Shown: positions 51,343-61,333, counted from the stretch's first letter. The stretch is DNA of 64,000 bases from an uncultured Anaerococcus sp. (GCF_943912385.1 NZ_CALTTY010000003.1:1-64000), one strand, 5' to 3'. Program-made: numbers and translations. The notes: a model not told the origin generated them from the letters alone.

Positions 51343-53417
51343 ATAAAAAACCAAAAAAAAATAGGCCCCTACTCTATTATTGGATAGGTGCCATTATAAT
51401 ATATTTTATATTTTCATATGTCTTTAGTCCCATATCCCAACAAGATGGGGCCAAGGAAGTATCCTACAGCCAGTTTGTAGAGATGATTGAAAATGACCAG
51501 ATAACAGAAGTTAGCAAGGATAACCTAAAATATACCTTCAAAGCCAAGGTCGAAGGAGACGAAAAGACCTATCAAACAGGACTTTGGGAAGATACCGACC
51601 TAACAGACCGACTGCTTAAGGCAAAAAAAAGAAACGACAAGCTAGTATTTGGCAAGGAAATAGAAACAAGGATGAACCCTTATCTATCTCTATTTCTCCA
51701 AACTGTCCTACCCTTTGTCCTCCTAATAGGGATGTTTTACTTCGTTTCAAGAAGCTTATCTAAAACCATGGGAGGTCGTGGCGGTGCTGACTTCATGAAT
51801 TTTGGTAAATCCAATGCCAAAATCTACATGGAAAATCAGACAGGAAAGAACTTCAAAGACGTAGCAGGTCAAGAAGAGGCCAAAGAAAGCCTAAGTGAAA
51901 TTGTAGACTTCCTCCATTACCCAAGAAAATATAAGGATATTGGAGCAAGAGTGCCAAAGGGAATCCTCCTTGTAGGACCTCCTGGAACTGGTAAAACCCT
52001 CCTTGCCCAGGCAGTAGCCGGTGAAGGCAAGGTACCATTTTTCTCAATATCAGGATCTGAATTTGTGGAAATGTTTGTCGGTATGGGGGCAAGCAAGGTA
52101 AGAGACCTATTCAAACAAGCTAAGGAGAAAGCCCCATGTATAGTATTTATAGACGAAATTGACGCCATAGGTAAAAAGCGTGACGTATCAGGATATTCAG
52201 GAAATGACGAACGTGAGCAAACCCTAAACCAATTACTAAACGAGATGGACGGCTTTGACGCAACAGAAGGAGTAGTCCTCCTTGCAGCAACAAATAGGCC
52301 AGAAATCCTAGACCCAGCCCTAACAAGGCCAGGTAGGTTTGACAGGCAAGTCCAAGTAGAGCTGCCAGACCTAAAAGGCCGTGAAGATATCCTAAAGGTT
52401 CACTCCAAGAAAATCAAAAAAGACGATGAAATTGACTATGAGGAAATCGCCAAGAGAACTGCAGGTACATCCGGAGCAGACCTTGCAAATATTGTAAACG
52501 AAGGTGCCCTTAGGGCAGTCAGGGAAGGCAGAAATAAGCTAAACCAAGAAGACCTTGAAGAATCAATTGAAACAGTAATAGCAGGTATGCAAAAGAAAAA
52601 TGCAGTTATTTCAGACGACCAGAAGAAAATCATTGCCTACCATGAAGTGGGCCATGCCCTAGTTGCAGCCATCCAAACCCATAAGACACCGGTAACAAAG
52701 ATTACCATAGTCCCAAGGACAGGCGGTGCCCTAGGTTATACAATGACAGTCGATAAGGACGAAAAATACATCATGACCAAGCAGGAGTTAATTGATGAGA
52801 TAGTTACCTTTGCAGGTGGTAGGGCAGCAGAAGAATTAATCTTTAATACCAAGACCACTGGAGCATCAAATGACATCGAAAGAGCCACAGCCATTGCAAG
52901 AAATATGGTTACAATATATGGTATGGACGAAGAGTTTGACTTTATGCAACTTGAGCAAATCCAAGGCCGCTACCTAGGAGGCCAAAGGTCAATGATAGTA
53001 TCGGATGGTACAGGTAATCAGATAGACCAGAAGGTTTCTCAAATTATCGCAAAGGCCCATCTGAGAGCTGTCGAAATCTTAAAGGAAAACATCGACAAAC
53101 TTCACGAAATCTCAGACTTCCTCCTAAAAGAAGAAACCATAACCGGTGAAGAGTTTATGGAAATACTTGAAGGAAAAAAGCAAGAGGATATAAGTGAAGA
53201 AAAAATAGAGGACAACACTGATGTTGACCTAAAAGACCTTGAAGGAACAGAAGGAGAAGATAGGGACAAGACCTCAGAAGAAGAATCTGATCTTTCAGAT
53301 CAAAAGTCAGAAAAATTTGAAAATGAAATCGAAAATGAATCTGAAAAAGCATCTGATAATAAATCAGATGAGGAAGATGAAGATAAGAGATTTATAGACT
53401 TATCAGATGATGAGTAA
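51339..53417 (+). CDS. ftsH: ATP-dependent zinc metalloprotease FtsH
   Basis: 692 residues. Two transmembrane helices (about 11-29, 116-136). AAA+ domain with Walker A GPPGTGKT (213-220), Walker B IVFIDEID and ATNRPEILDPALTRPGRFDR. Peptidase with HEVGH (435-439). The last 80 residues are very acidic (Glu/Asp/Ser) and longer than usual. It degrades membrane and short-lived cytoplasmic proteins. Terminator follows. Confidence 0.97.
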   Translation: MNKKPKKNRPLLYYWIGAIIIYFIFSYVFSPISQQDGAKEVSYSQFVEMIENDQITEVSKDNLKYTFKAKVEGDEKTYQTGLWEDTDLTDRLLKAKKRNDKLVFGKEIETRMNPYLSLFLQTVLPFVLLIGMFYFVSRSLSKTMGGRGGADFMNFGKSNAKIYMENQTGKNFKDVAGQEEAKESLSEIVDFLHYPRKYKDIGARVPKGILLVGPPGTGKTLLAQAVAGEGKVPFFSISGSEFVEMFVGMGASKVRDLFKQAKEKAPCIVFIDEIDAIGKKRDVSGYSGNDEREQTLNQLLNEMDGFDATEGVVLLAATNRPEILDPALTRPGRFDRQVQVELPDLKGREDILKVHSKKIKKDDEIDYEEIAKRTAGTSGADLANIVNEGALRAVREGRNKLNQEDLEESIETVIAGMQKKNAVISDDQKKIIAYHEVGHALVAAIQTHKTPVTKITIVPRTGGALGYTMTVDKDEKYIMTKQELIDEIVTFAGGRAAEELIFNTKTTGASNDIERATAIARNMVTIYGMDEEFDFMQLEQIQGRYLGGQRSMIVSDGTGNQIDQKVSQIIAKAHLRAVEILKENIDKLHEISDFLLKEETITGEEFMEILEGKKQEDISEEKIEDNTDVDLKDLEGTEGEDRDKTSEEESDLSDQKSEKFENEIENESEKASDNKSDEEDEDKRFIDLSDDE

Positions 53418-53425
53418 GAGTAGGA

Positions 53426-53453
53426 AAGCTAGCCAAGTAGGCTGGCTTTTTTC
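53426..53453 (+). terminator. Terminator after ftsH
   Basis: AAGCTAGCC and GGCTGGCTT arms, then a T run. Confidence 0.85.
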
Positions 53454-53890
53454 TTACGAAACTTTACTGACTCTTTGTCAAATCGTGTTGGTATAAGTAA
53501 ATGAAGACTTCTTCAACACGATTTACTATAGACCCAACTTACTCATTAAGCTTAAAAACCAAAGTGTAATTGATAAGGGAATAAGGTGACCCTTTATAAT
53601 TGGTAAGTGGGACTATTTGGACAAGCTCTTAACCTTCCTCTGCCTTCTCCTTGATAATTTCCTTGCAGCTTTAGAAAGTATCTGTCTTTAAAGCCTAAAC
53701 ACACCTTCCGGGAGGACTTCTATAAATTCATATTTAAACCTCTACGCCTCCTATGTATAAATCTACTAATTATATATCCAGATCTGTGTAAATAAAAAAG
53801 GGTAAAAGCAACCACCACCGTCTCGATTGGAGTGGAAAGACACCATAAAAGACTATGAAGTATAGTTTATCACCCTTATAATTCCCACAA
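53454..53890. other. Non-coding or decayed region between ftsH and larC
   Basis: No intact gene. A perfect 11-bp inverted repeat AAATCGTGTTG / CAACACGATTT lies at 53480-53490 and 53514-53524. On the minus strand one frame (about 53690-53465) reads as protein between stops (SCKEIIKEKAEEG, ELVQIVPLTNYKGSPYSLINYTLVFKLNE, VGSIVNRVEEVFIYLYQHDLTKSQ), suggesting an eroded gene that I cannot name. Confidence 0.35.
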
Positions 53891-53891
53891 A

Positions 53892-53923
53892 AAAGCCAGG
53901 ACCAATTTCACGGTCCTGGCTTT
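53892..53923 (-). terminator. Terminator after larC
   Basis: AAAGCCAGGACC and GGTCCTGGCTTT form a perfect 12-bp stem; A run on one side serves the minus strand. Confidence 0.85.
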
Positions 53924-53926
53924 ATC

Positions 53927-55173
53927 TTAAATTTCAACTTCATTGAGTAAAACCTTCATCAAATCATAAGCCTCTTTTAAAGAAATACCTTCATTTTCTG
54001 CTAAGATTTTTGCTGATTCGTATTCTGGGTAGGTATAAATTTTATCCTTGTAAGTTACTTGTTTTGCAAGGTAGTCTTTATTATTATAAGAAATTTTCAC
54101 AATCTTCCTATCAAGGATTGTCCTTTCAAGGTCAAATTTCCTTATTCCTATAGATGTGGTTTCTGTAAAAATTATATCTTCAATTTTTTCTTCATCATCG
54201 TCCTTATAAATCACCGATAGCTTATAGGCTGGGCGGTTTTTCTTCATAAATATAGGACTGTAGTAGCAATCCAGGGCTATATCTATAATTTTTTCCAAAA
54301 CGTGGCCTAAGATTTCACCACTAGCATCGTCTATATTGGTCTCAAGAAGTTTTATAGTTTTTTTTTACCTGTTTCAATTGCCATTATCCTTAGGATATTG
54401 GTTGTTTTTTCAAAGTCCTTGTTGCCTGCTCCTAGGCCGATTTTTTTAATCTTAAAACTTTCAGGGGCTTTTTTATAGAAATACTTTACGATAGCAGCAC
54501 CTGTTGGGGTGATGTGCTCACCTTCTTCTCCTATAAAGTTAAGATTTATATCAGAATCTACCAGGATATTTACCACTGCTGGCACAGGTATTGGCATTGG
54601 GCCGTGAGCACATAGCTGGTAGCCGCATCCTTCAAAAAGGTCTGAGAAGTAGATATTTTTCACTCCCAGGTCATCTAGTAATATCGAGGTGCCGACAATA
54701 TCTATTATAGAGTCGATTGCACCAACTTCGTGGAAATGGACTTTAGATTTTGGGATACCGTGGGCCTTTGCCTCCGCATCTCCTATTATATTGAAAATCC
54801 CCAGGGAATTTTCCTTGATATTATCGTTTAGGTCTGAAGCATTTATCATATTCTCGATTGCTTCTAAGTTTCTGTGGTCGTGGGAATGGCCATGGTGATG
54901 ATTATGGTCATGAGAATTCTTGTGGTCGTGATGGTGGTCATGACTGTGACTATCATCATGTTGGCTATGGTGGTCATGGTCTTTTAGGATTACGTCAAAG
55001 TTATAGGCGTCAATACCATTTTTCTTTACCCTTTCAAAGACTAGGTCGTAGCCTGTAAGGCCCAAAGACTTGATACCTTTTTCTAATTTTTCCCTACTTG
55101 CTCCAAGGTCTAAAAGAGCACCGATGGTCATATCACCAGCAATGCCTGAGTACATTTCAAAGTATAAATCCAT
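53927..55173 (-). CDS. larC: LarC, nickel insertion (CTP-dependent cyclometallase), expressed through a -1 frameshift
   Basis: Frame 0 (LarC1, 55173-54352, 273 residues) begins MDLYFEMYSGIAGDM and ends GKKKL-stop; it has a His/Asp-rich nickel-binding stretch (about 64-100, more than 20 His). The rest of LarC (K-LLETNIDDASGEILGHVLEKIIDIALD...) continues in the -1 frame from the A9 run (minus strand, in 54358-54366) to the stop at 53927. A -1 slip gives GKKKTIKLLETNIDD. LarC2 has no ribosome site of its own. Programmed frameshifting of larC is known in Lactiplantibacillus plantarum. LarC puts Ni into the pincer cofactor of LarA-type racemases. It overlaps larB as TAATG. Confidence 0.88.
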
Positions 55174-55931
55174 TACTTATATCCTTTCGCTATTAGCTTA
55201 TTTATCTGACAGGCCTGGTAGGCTGCTCCATAGCCATTATCTATATTTACAACGCTCACTCCCTCGGCACAGGAGTTTATCATTGATAAGAGGGCGGTAA
55301 TACCCCCAAGGTTTGCCCCGTAGCCTACAGATGTAGGAACAGCTATGATGGGCTTGTCAACAAGTCCAGCAAGGACTGTAGCAAGGGCCGCCTCCATGCC
55401 TGCAATAGCAATTATGACATTGGCTTTTTTTATATCTTCAGTCTTATCTAAGAGCCTATGGACTCCAGCAACGCCCACATCTCTGTAGGCCTTGACCCTA
55501 GCTCCTAGGAATTTTGCTGTAATTTCTGCTTCAAGACTTACTGGAAGGTCACTGGTGCCTGCAGATACTATGGCGATTTCGCCGATTTTGTCAGCATCTT
55601 TTGAATAGTCAAGGCTAATGATTTGGGCAAGATCTGAGTATTCTACATCCGGTATGGATTTTTTTACAAGGTCATACTGGGCACGGCTCGCCCTAGTGCC
55701 TATTACAGATTCACCTCTTTGGCAAAAGGCTTTAAAAATATCGACTAAGCTTTCATCGTCCTTGGATGCGCAGTAGATTGCTTCAGGAAAGCCTCTCCTA
55801 TCCTTTCTAGAAAAGTCTATCTTAGCAACATCTCCAACATCTGTGTAGCCCTTGTCTTCAAGGATTTCAAGGGCTTGTTCTTCTGATAATGTCCCCTCCT
55901 TGATATTTTTAATTAGGGATTTTTTGTCCAT
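55173..55931 (-). CDS. larB: LarB, nicotinic acid adenine dinucleotide carboxylase/hydrolase
   Basis: 252 residues from the ATG at 55931, which overlaps the larE stop as TAATG; an ATG at 55943 would add four residues. Family marks: DFSRKDRRGFPEAIYC, SAGTSDLPVSLEAEITAKFLGARVKAYRDVGVAGVHRLL, NVIIAIAGMEAALATVLAGLVDKPIIAVPTSVGYGA (PurE-like). It carboxylates NaAD, the first step of nickel-pincer nucleotide synthesis. Confidence 0.95.
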   Translation of the reverse strand: MDKKSLIKNIKEGTLSEEQALEILEDKGYTDVGDVAKIDFSRKDRRGFPEAIYCASKDDESLVDIFKAFCQRGESVIGTRASRAQYDLVKKSIPDVEYSDLAQIISLDYSKDADKIGEIAIVSAGTSDLPVSLEAEITAKFLGARVKAYRDVGVAGVHRLLDKTEDIKKANVIIAIAGMEAALATVLAGLVDKPIIAVPTSVGYGANLGGITALLSMINSCAEGVSVVNIDNGYGAAYQACQINKLIAKGYK

Positions 55932-56764
55932 TATAAGACCCATTTTTTCTTATCTTCTTCAGTAAGACCTTCATCCATTGACCCTGTCCTAAAACCTTCA
56001 AGGTCTAGGGTTATATAGGAAAAGCCAAGGTCTCTAAGTTTTTTAGTAACGAGGTCTTTTTTTTCTAAAAAGTCATTAAAGTCTTTTAGTTCAACTTCGA
56101 TTCTTGCTATATTGCTGTGATCTCTGACTCTAAATTTAACAAAACCTAAATCTCTTATAAAGGCTTCAGCTTCTTCGAGTCTTTCTAGTTTTTCTGGTGT
56201 GATTTTTGTTCCATAAGGAAATCTTGTTAATAGGCAAGGGGCTGATGGTCTGTGGGCAACACTTACTCCTAGCTCTTCAGCTAGATTTCTTACCATTTGC
56301 TTAGAAAAACCAGCCTGGTTTAGAGGGCTTACAACCCCAAGGTTTTTAAGGGCTGTTAGACCTGGCCTATAAACACTGTGGTCATCAGTGTTTGTACCAT
56401 CTACTACATAGCCGTATCCAAGTTCTTCTTTTAATTCGATTACTTGTTTGAATAGATGGCTTTTACAATGGAAGCACCTATCCTTTGAGTTGTTAATAAT
56501 ATGGTCATCTACAAAGATGTCCACATCCTTTATATATAATTTGACCTTCATATCTTCAGCCAATCTCTTGGCGTTTACTAGGTCTTCTTCTGTACTTGAT
56601 GGAGCCTTAAAGAACATTGCTACTACATCGTTTTCTTCTTTTCTTAAAGAAGTTGCAATCTTAAGCAATAAGGCAGAGTCAACTCCACCGGAAAAAGCTA
56701 ATACAATTTTTTCTTTTAGCAGGTCTTCCATGATTTGGTAGAGTTTTTTGGTATTATTTTCCAT
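55931..56764 (-). CDS. larE: LarE, ATP-dependent sacrificial sulfur transferase
   Basis: 277 residues. PP-loop AFSGGVDS (23-30), KDRCFHCKSHLF (C97, C100), and HRPSAPCLLTRFPYG with C177, the position of the sulfur-donating Cys176 of L. plantarum. LarE adds the two sulfurs to the cofactor precursor. It is first in larE-larB-larC; no larA lies in the window. Confidence 0.95.
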   Translation of the reverse strand: MENNTKKLYQIMEDLLKEKIVLAFSGGVDSALLLKIATSLRKEENDVVAMFFKAPSSTEEDLVNAKRLAEDMKVKLYIKDVDIFVDDHIINNSKDRCFHCKSHLFKQVIELKEELGYGYVVDGTNTDDHSVYRPGLTALKNLGVVSPLNQAGFSKQMVRNLAEELGVSVAHRPSAPCLLTRFPYGTKITPEKLERLEEAEAFIRDLGFVKFRVRDHSNIARIEVELKDFNDFLEKKDLVTKKLRDLGFSYITLDLEGFRTGSMDEGLTEEDKKKWVL

Positions 56765-57151
56765 AAATACGCTCCTTTTTTATAAAACTTTATAAAAAAT
56801 AATTGGGCTACTGCAGGATAAATAAACATTTAAATATCATAAGAGTAAGTTCTTAAAAATCTAATCTTTTTGGTAGCTTTATATAGCTATCCATTCTATT
56901 AGTAAAAGTTAAAATTTATACAAGAAGCCTCTAATGATATGGTAATAGTTGTTTATATTTGCAACAGCACCAATTTTTCTTATGTAAATAGCTCCAAATG
57001 GAGCTATACATAACAATGTCATCGAGTGTTAACGATAATTGTAATGCATAGTCATTGTACTTATAGGCACAGAAAAATGCAATCATCTTAATTAAGTCTT
57101 GACTCTTTTCGGGTATAATACTAGAAGTAAATAAAAAGAAAAGGAGTACTT
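56765..57151. other. Intergenic region between larE and sppA
   Basis: Divergent promoters must lie here. An imperfect palindrome (56980-57013; 14-bp stem TTATGT..ATAGCTCC / GGAGCTAT..ACATAA with loop AAAT) is unexplained. No gene; a -10 TATAAT for sppA is at 57114-57119. Confidence 0.4.
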
Positions 57152-58135
57152 ATGAAAAACAATGCAAAAAGATGGATAGCGGTAGGCCTTGCCCTAGTAA
57201 TCCTACTAGTTTCTGGCCTTACGGGTTCTAATAAAGAAAAAAAAGAAGAAATAAGCAGAAGTTATATGAATAGAATTAGTAAACAAGCCCTACTCGACGA
57301 AGAAGTATTAAGAGGAACTAATGCTAAGGAAAAAATTAAGGTTGTAAACTTAGAAGGTGTAATCCAATCCGACTCTAATAATGATTTTGTCATAGAAGAG
57401 CTAAAGGCCGCTTCTAAAGATCTGGCAACGAGAGGCGTAATCCTTGCTGTAAATAGCCCTGGTGGATCTGTATATGTGTCAGAAAAAATAGCCAAGGAAA
57501 TTAAAAATCTTAAAGAAAAAGAAATACCGGTTTACTCTGTCATGGGAGAGATGGCTGCAAGTGGGGGGTACTATGTATCAGCTCCTACAGATAGGATCTA
57601 TGCATCAGCAGAGACCTTGACAGGTTCTATAGGTGTTATCATGCAGATGTACTCTCTAGAAGGTCTTTTTGAAAAATATGGAATTAAAGAGCAAAGTATT
57701 ACCTCTGGTAAGATGAAAGACGCTGGTAGTCCAGGTAGAGACCTATCAGAAAAAGAGGAAAAATACTTCCAAGACCTGATAGATCGAGCCTATGAAAGGT
57801 TTGTAAAGCTTGTGGCTGATGGTAGGGGCATGAGCGAGAAAGATGTAAAGAAAATTGCAGACGGCAGGGTCTATGATGGGTCTCAAGCCTTAGAAAACGG
57901 TCTAGTGGATAAGATTGGAGACCTTGATACTGCTATAGATGATCTAACAAAGGAAAATGACCTAAATGACCCAATGGTAGTATCTACATCAAACCTACAA
58001 AGATCTTTTATGTCTTATTTTCAAAAGGCCAAAGACTTTAGGCAAGATTCATCAGACCTTGCTATAATTAAGGAATTTATGGAAAAAAATACCCTAAGCC
58101 CAATGTACCTATATGGGGGAGCTTATGGAAAATAG
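57152..58135 (+). CDS. sppA: Signal peptide peptidase SppA (S49)
   Basis: 327 residues. One N-terminal membrane anchor (about 7-24). Nucleophile S137 in GEMAASGGYY and general base K189 in SGKMKDAGSP, 52 residues apart as in Bacillus SppA. It degrades leftover signal peptides and other membrane-bound peptides. AAGGAG before the ATG. The RDD gene begins inside its end. Confidence 0.93.
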   Translation: MKNNAKRWIAVGLALVILLVSGLTGSNKEKKEEISRSYMNRISKQALLDEEVLRGTNAKEKIKVVNLEGVIQSDSNNDFVIEELKAASKDLATRGVILAVNSPGGSVYVSEKIAKEIKNLKEKEIPVYSVMGEMAASGGYYVSAPTDRIYASAETLTGSIGVIMQMYSLEGLFEKYGIKEQSITSGKMKDAGSPGRDLSEKEEKYFQDLIDRAYERFVKLVADGRGMSEKDVKKIADGRVYDGSQALENGLVDKIGDLDTAIDDLTKENDLNDPMVVSTSNLQRSFMSYFQKAKDFRQDSSDLAIIKEFMEKNTLSPMYLYGGAYGK

Positions 58136-58616
58136 GAAACAAGTAATAAATACAAAAAATTTTAAAGAAAGAGACTATAAACACGCCTATGCCTCCTACG
58201 GCATAAGGGTCCTTGCCTTTATAATCGACATGGCAGTTGTAGGAGCTATAAATACTATAATAAAAAACCTGGGCCTAATTGACCCAGACTTAAGGTTTTT
58301 TAACCTTGCTATGACTGATATAGTAAAAACCCTAGTAACCATCCTATACTTCACCCTCCTAGGCCTTATTACCAGGGGACAGAGCCTAGGAAAGCTAATT
58401 ACAGGCATCAAGGTTATTAGTTTAATCTCGGATGATCTTACGGCGAGTCAGATAATAATAAGGGAAACAGCAGGTAGATTTGTTCAAAACAAGTTATTTA
58501 TAATATACCTCCTCCCACTTTTCACCCCGAAAAACCAAGGTCTAATTGACTTTTTTGTTGATACAGCCGTGGTCAAGGAAAATGCCCTAAGAGACCTTTA
58601 TGGCAAACAATTTTAG
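58125..58616 (+). CDS. RDD-family membrane protein
   Basis: 163 residues from the ATG at 58125 (GGGGGAG just upstream); an ATG at 58113 is also possible. Three transmembrane segments (about 30-52, 70-90, 120-140) and RDD-type residues R, D and D (YGIRVLAFIIDMAVVG; TRGQSLGKLITGIKV; IIRETAGRFVQN). It is often found with SppA-type proteases. Function unknown; a transporter or enzyme-linked role is suggested in some relatives. Confidence 0.85.
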   Translation: MENRKQVINTKNFKERDYKHAYASYGIRVLAFIIDMAVVGAINTIIKNLGLIDPDLRFFNLAMTDIVKTLVTILYFTLLGLITRGQSLGKLITGIKVISLISDDLTASQIIIRETAGRFVQNKLFIIYLLPLFTPKNQGLIDFFVDTAVVKENALRDLYGKQF

Positions 58617-58673
58617 AAAAATTTACTTTTTTTAAGTGGGCAAAAACTAAAACTAAAAAATATATATAAAAAT

Positions 58674-58712
58674 AGCACAAAGTCAAGCTTCAAAGACCTT
58701 TGTGCTTTTTTT
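58674..58712 (+). terminator. Terminator after the RDD gene
   Basis: AGCACAAAG and CTTTGTGCT arms followed by seven T. Confidence 0.85.
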
Positions 58713-58770
58713 ATCTAGATTTCACTATAGCCCCTATATAAGGTATGGTGGATATAGATTTTTGAAAAAC

Positions 58771-58788
58771 ACTACTATATCTAGTAGT
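58771..58788. promoter_or_regulatory. NrdR-box-like palindrome before nrdA
   Basis: ACTACTATATCTAGTAGT has 7-bp perfect arms. Its core ACTATATCTAGT fits the NrdR pattern ACWATATATWGT with one mismatch. It lies 17 bp upstream of the nrdA ATG. A partner box about 31 bp away is not clear. Confidence 0.5.
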
Positions 58789-58804
58789 TAGACTGGAGTT
58801 ATAC

Positions 58805-61333
58805 ATGAAGATAATAAAAAGAGATGGTTCAAAGGTTGACTTTGAACTAGAGAAAATAAAAAGAGCCATATACAAGGCCTTTAAGTCAGTAGACTCTACA
58901 ATTACTGATGACAAACTTGAATACATCGCCCAAAAAATTGTAAAAACTATTAAGGAAAAATTCCCAGCTGACCATACGGTTACTGTTGAGGAAGTCCAAG
59001 ACTTAGTCGAACTTAACCTAATCGACGAAAACTATTACAGGGAAGTGAAGTCCTATATCCTCTACCGTGCTAAGCACAACATGGACAGAAAAGTAATCGC
59101 AGACTTCATCAAATATGTAAAAGACAAAGAATTGATGGAAATAATTGGTAGGGTACAAAGAGAATTTGACAGCCAAAGGTATCCAATTGAGTCCCTCTAT
59201 TTTAAATTTGAATCCTTTATCAAACCGGATTTAAATGATAAGGAAATTCTAGATGCGATTATCCGTGCAGCAAGCGAGCTTACAAGCAAGGAAGCCCCAG
59301 ACTGGGAAATAATTGCAGCTAGATTTCTAGCCTATAAGATTAATCTGGAAATCAGGGAAGAAGAAGAAAGATATGAAATCTATGACCTTAAGTCAAAGAT
59401 TAAGTTTTTAACAGAAGAAAGACTCTATGGAGCCTATATCTTAGAAAACTATTCTTCAGAAGACATAGATGAACTAGAAGCCTACCTAGACCACTCTAGA
59501 GATGATATCTTTACCTATTCAGGCCTAGATCTTCTAAGAAAAAGATACCTAATTACCACCTACGATGGAAGACTATTAGAAAGAGTCCAGGAAATGTTTA
59601 TGGGTATAGCCATGCATCTCGCCATACCAGAAAAAGACAGGGTTGGCTTTGCAAAAAGACTTTATGATATATTGTCAACACTTAAGGCAACTATGGCGAC
59701 ACCAACCATGACCAACGCCAGGAAGCCATTTCATCAGCTGTCATCTTGCTTTATAGATACAGTTCCAGATACACTAAAGGGAATCTACAGGTCTATAACA
59801 AACTTTGCAGAAGTAAGTAAGCACGGAGGCGGCATGGGCATGTACTTTGGCAAGGTAAGAGCAAATGGATCTGATATTCGTGGTTTTGAAGGGGTCGCAG
59901 GTGGGGTCATCCGCTGGATAAGACTAGCCAACGATACAGCTGTAGCTGTAGACCAACTAGGAGTCCGCCAAGGAGCGGTAGCAGTCTACCTTGATATCTG
60001 GCATAAGGATATACCAGAATTTTTAGGACTAAAGACAAATAACGGAGATGACAGAATGAAGGCCCACGACGTCTTCCCAGGAGTCTGCATGCCAGACCTT
60101 TTCTGGAAAGAAGTAAGGGATAACATGGAAGGCGACTGGTACATGTTTGACCCACATGAGGTTGAGAAAAAATATGGCAAAGCCATTGAAGATACCTATG
60201 GGGAAGAATTCGAAGAATTTTACCACAAGCTTGTAAATGATAAAAATATTTCAAGAAGGGTCATGCCAATAAAGGACATGGTAAGACTATTAATTAAGTC
60301 TTGGTCAGAAACAGGAACACCATTTGTCTTTAACAGAGACCATGTAAACAGGCTAAATCCAAACAAGCACCAGGGAATGATCTACTCATCAAATCTGTGT
60401 ACAGAAATCGCTCAAAACATGAGCCCATCAGAAACTGTAACAACTGAGATTGTCACAGAAAATGGGGATACAGTTATAGTAAACACAACAAAACCAGGTG
60501 ACTTTGTAGAATGTAACCTAGCAAGTCTGACCCTAGGTAAGCTTGACGTAAACAATGAAAAAGAACTTGAAAACACTGTAAGAACGGTTGTAAGAGCCCT
60601 AGATAACGTAATAGACCTAAACTACTACCCAACTCCATATGCAGAGGTAAGTAACAAAAAATATAGGGCCATAGGACTTGGAACCAGTGGCTACCACCAC
60701 ATGTTAGTTAAAAATGACATCAGATGGTCAGATGAAGCCACCCACGCTGACTTTGTCGACAGGGTCTATGAAGACATAAACTATTATGCCATCAAGGAAA
60801 GCATGGAAATTGCGAGAGACAAGGGATCGTATAAAGTATTTGAAGGAAGTGACTGGGAAAATGGGGCTTACTTCACAGACAGGAACTACACCTCAGAAAG
60901 ATGGGAAAAACTAGCTCGTGAAGTTAAAGAAAACGGCATAAGAAACGGCTACCTCATGGCCATAGCCCCAACAGGATCCACATCAATTATCTCAGGAACC
61001 TCAGCAGGTGTAGACCCAATTATGAATAGGTACTTCCTAGAAGAAAAAAAGGGTGCCATAGTGCCAAGGGTGGCGCCAGGACTTACAACTAAAACCTTCT
61101 GGCTCTATGAAAACGCCCACGATATAGACCAAAATATCTCAATGAGAATGGCAGGAGTAAGGCAAAGACACCTTGACCAAGCCCAATCAGTAAATATCTA
61201 TATCACAACAGAATACACCATGAGACAAATCCTAAATGTATATCTAACAGCCTGGGAAGCAGGAGTGAAGTCAATATACTACGTGAGAGGAAAATCATTA
61301 GAAGTAGAAGAATGTGATACTTGCTCAGCTTAA
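58805..61333 (+). CDS. nrdA: Ribonucleoside-diphosphate reductase alpha subunit (class I)
   Basis: 842 residues. N-terminal ATP cone (KIIKRDGSKVDFELEKIKRAIYKAF, 1-90) for allosteric control. Catalytic barrel with SSCFIDTV (active Cys), NLCTEIAQ with the radical site Cys/Glu, ECNLASLTLG, and YYVRGKSLEVEECDTCSA ending with the CxxC thioredoxin-accepting tail. It makes deoxyribonucleotides. The beta subunit gene lies 1.5 kb downstream, unusual, after a hairpin-rich stretch. A TGGAGT site precedes the ATG. Confidence 0.95.
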   Translation: MKIIKRDGSKVDFELEKIKRAIYKAFKSVDSTITDDKLEYIAQKIVKTIKEKFPADHTVTVEEVQDLVELNLIDENYYREVKSYILYRAKHNMDRKVIADFIKYVKDKELMEIIGRVQREFDSQRYPIESLYFKFESFIKPDLNDKEILDAIIRAASELTSKEAPDWEIIAARFLAYKINLEIREEEERYEIYDLKSKIKFLTEERLYGAYILENYSSEDIDELEAYLDHSRDDIFTYSGLDLLRKRYLITTYDGRLLERVQEMFMGIAMHLAIPEKDRVGFAKRLYDILSTLKATMATPTMTNARKPFHQLSSCFIDTVPDTLKGIYRSITNFAEVSKHGGGMGMYFGKVRANGSDIRGFEGVAGGVIRWIRLANDTAVAVDQLGVRQGAVAVYLDIWHKDIPEFLGLKTNNGDDRMKAHDVFPGVCMPDLFWKEVRDNMEGDWYMFDPHEVEKKYGKAIEDTYGEEFEEFYHKLVNDKNISRRVMPIKDMVRLLIKSWSETGTPFVFNRDHVNRLNPNKHQGMIYSSNLCTEIAQNMSPSETVTTEIVTENGDTVIVNTTKPGDFVECNLASLTLGKLDVNNEKELENTVRTVVRALDNVIDLNYYPTPYAEVSNKKYRAIGLGTSGYHHMLVKNDIRWSDEATHADFVDRVYEDINYYAIKESMEIARDKGSYKVFEGSDWENGAYFTDRNYTSERWEKLAREVKENGIRNGYLMAIAPTGSTSIISGTSAGVDPIMNRYFLEEKKGAIVPRVAPGLTTKTFWLYENAHDIDQNISMRMAGVRQRHLDQAQSVNIYITTEYTMRQILNVYLTAWEAGVKSIYYVRGKSLEVEECDTCSA

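Noticed and set aside
53927..54298. LarC2 as an independent gene starting at the TTG at 54298
   Set aside because: No ribosome site, and the frame extends upstream with conserved LarC sequence (LLETNIDDASGEILGH), so it is the frameshifted second half of LarC.
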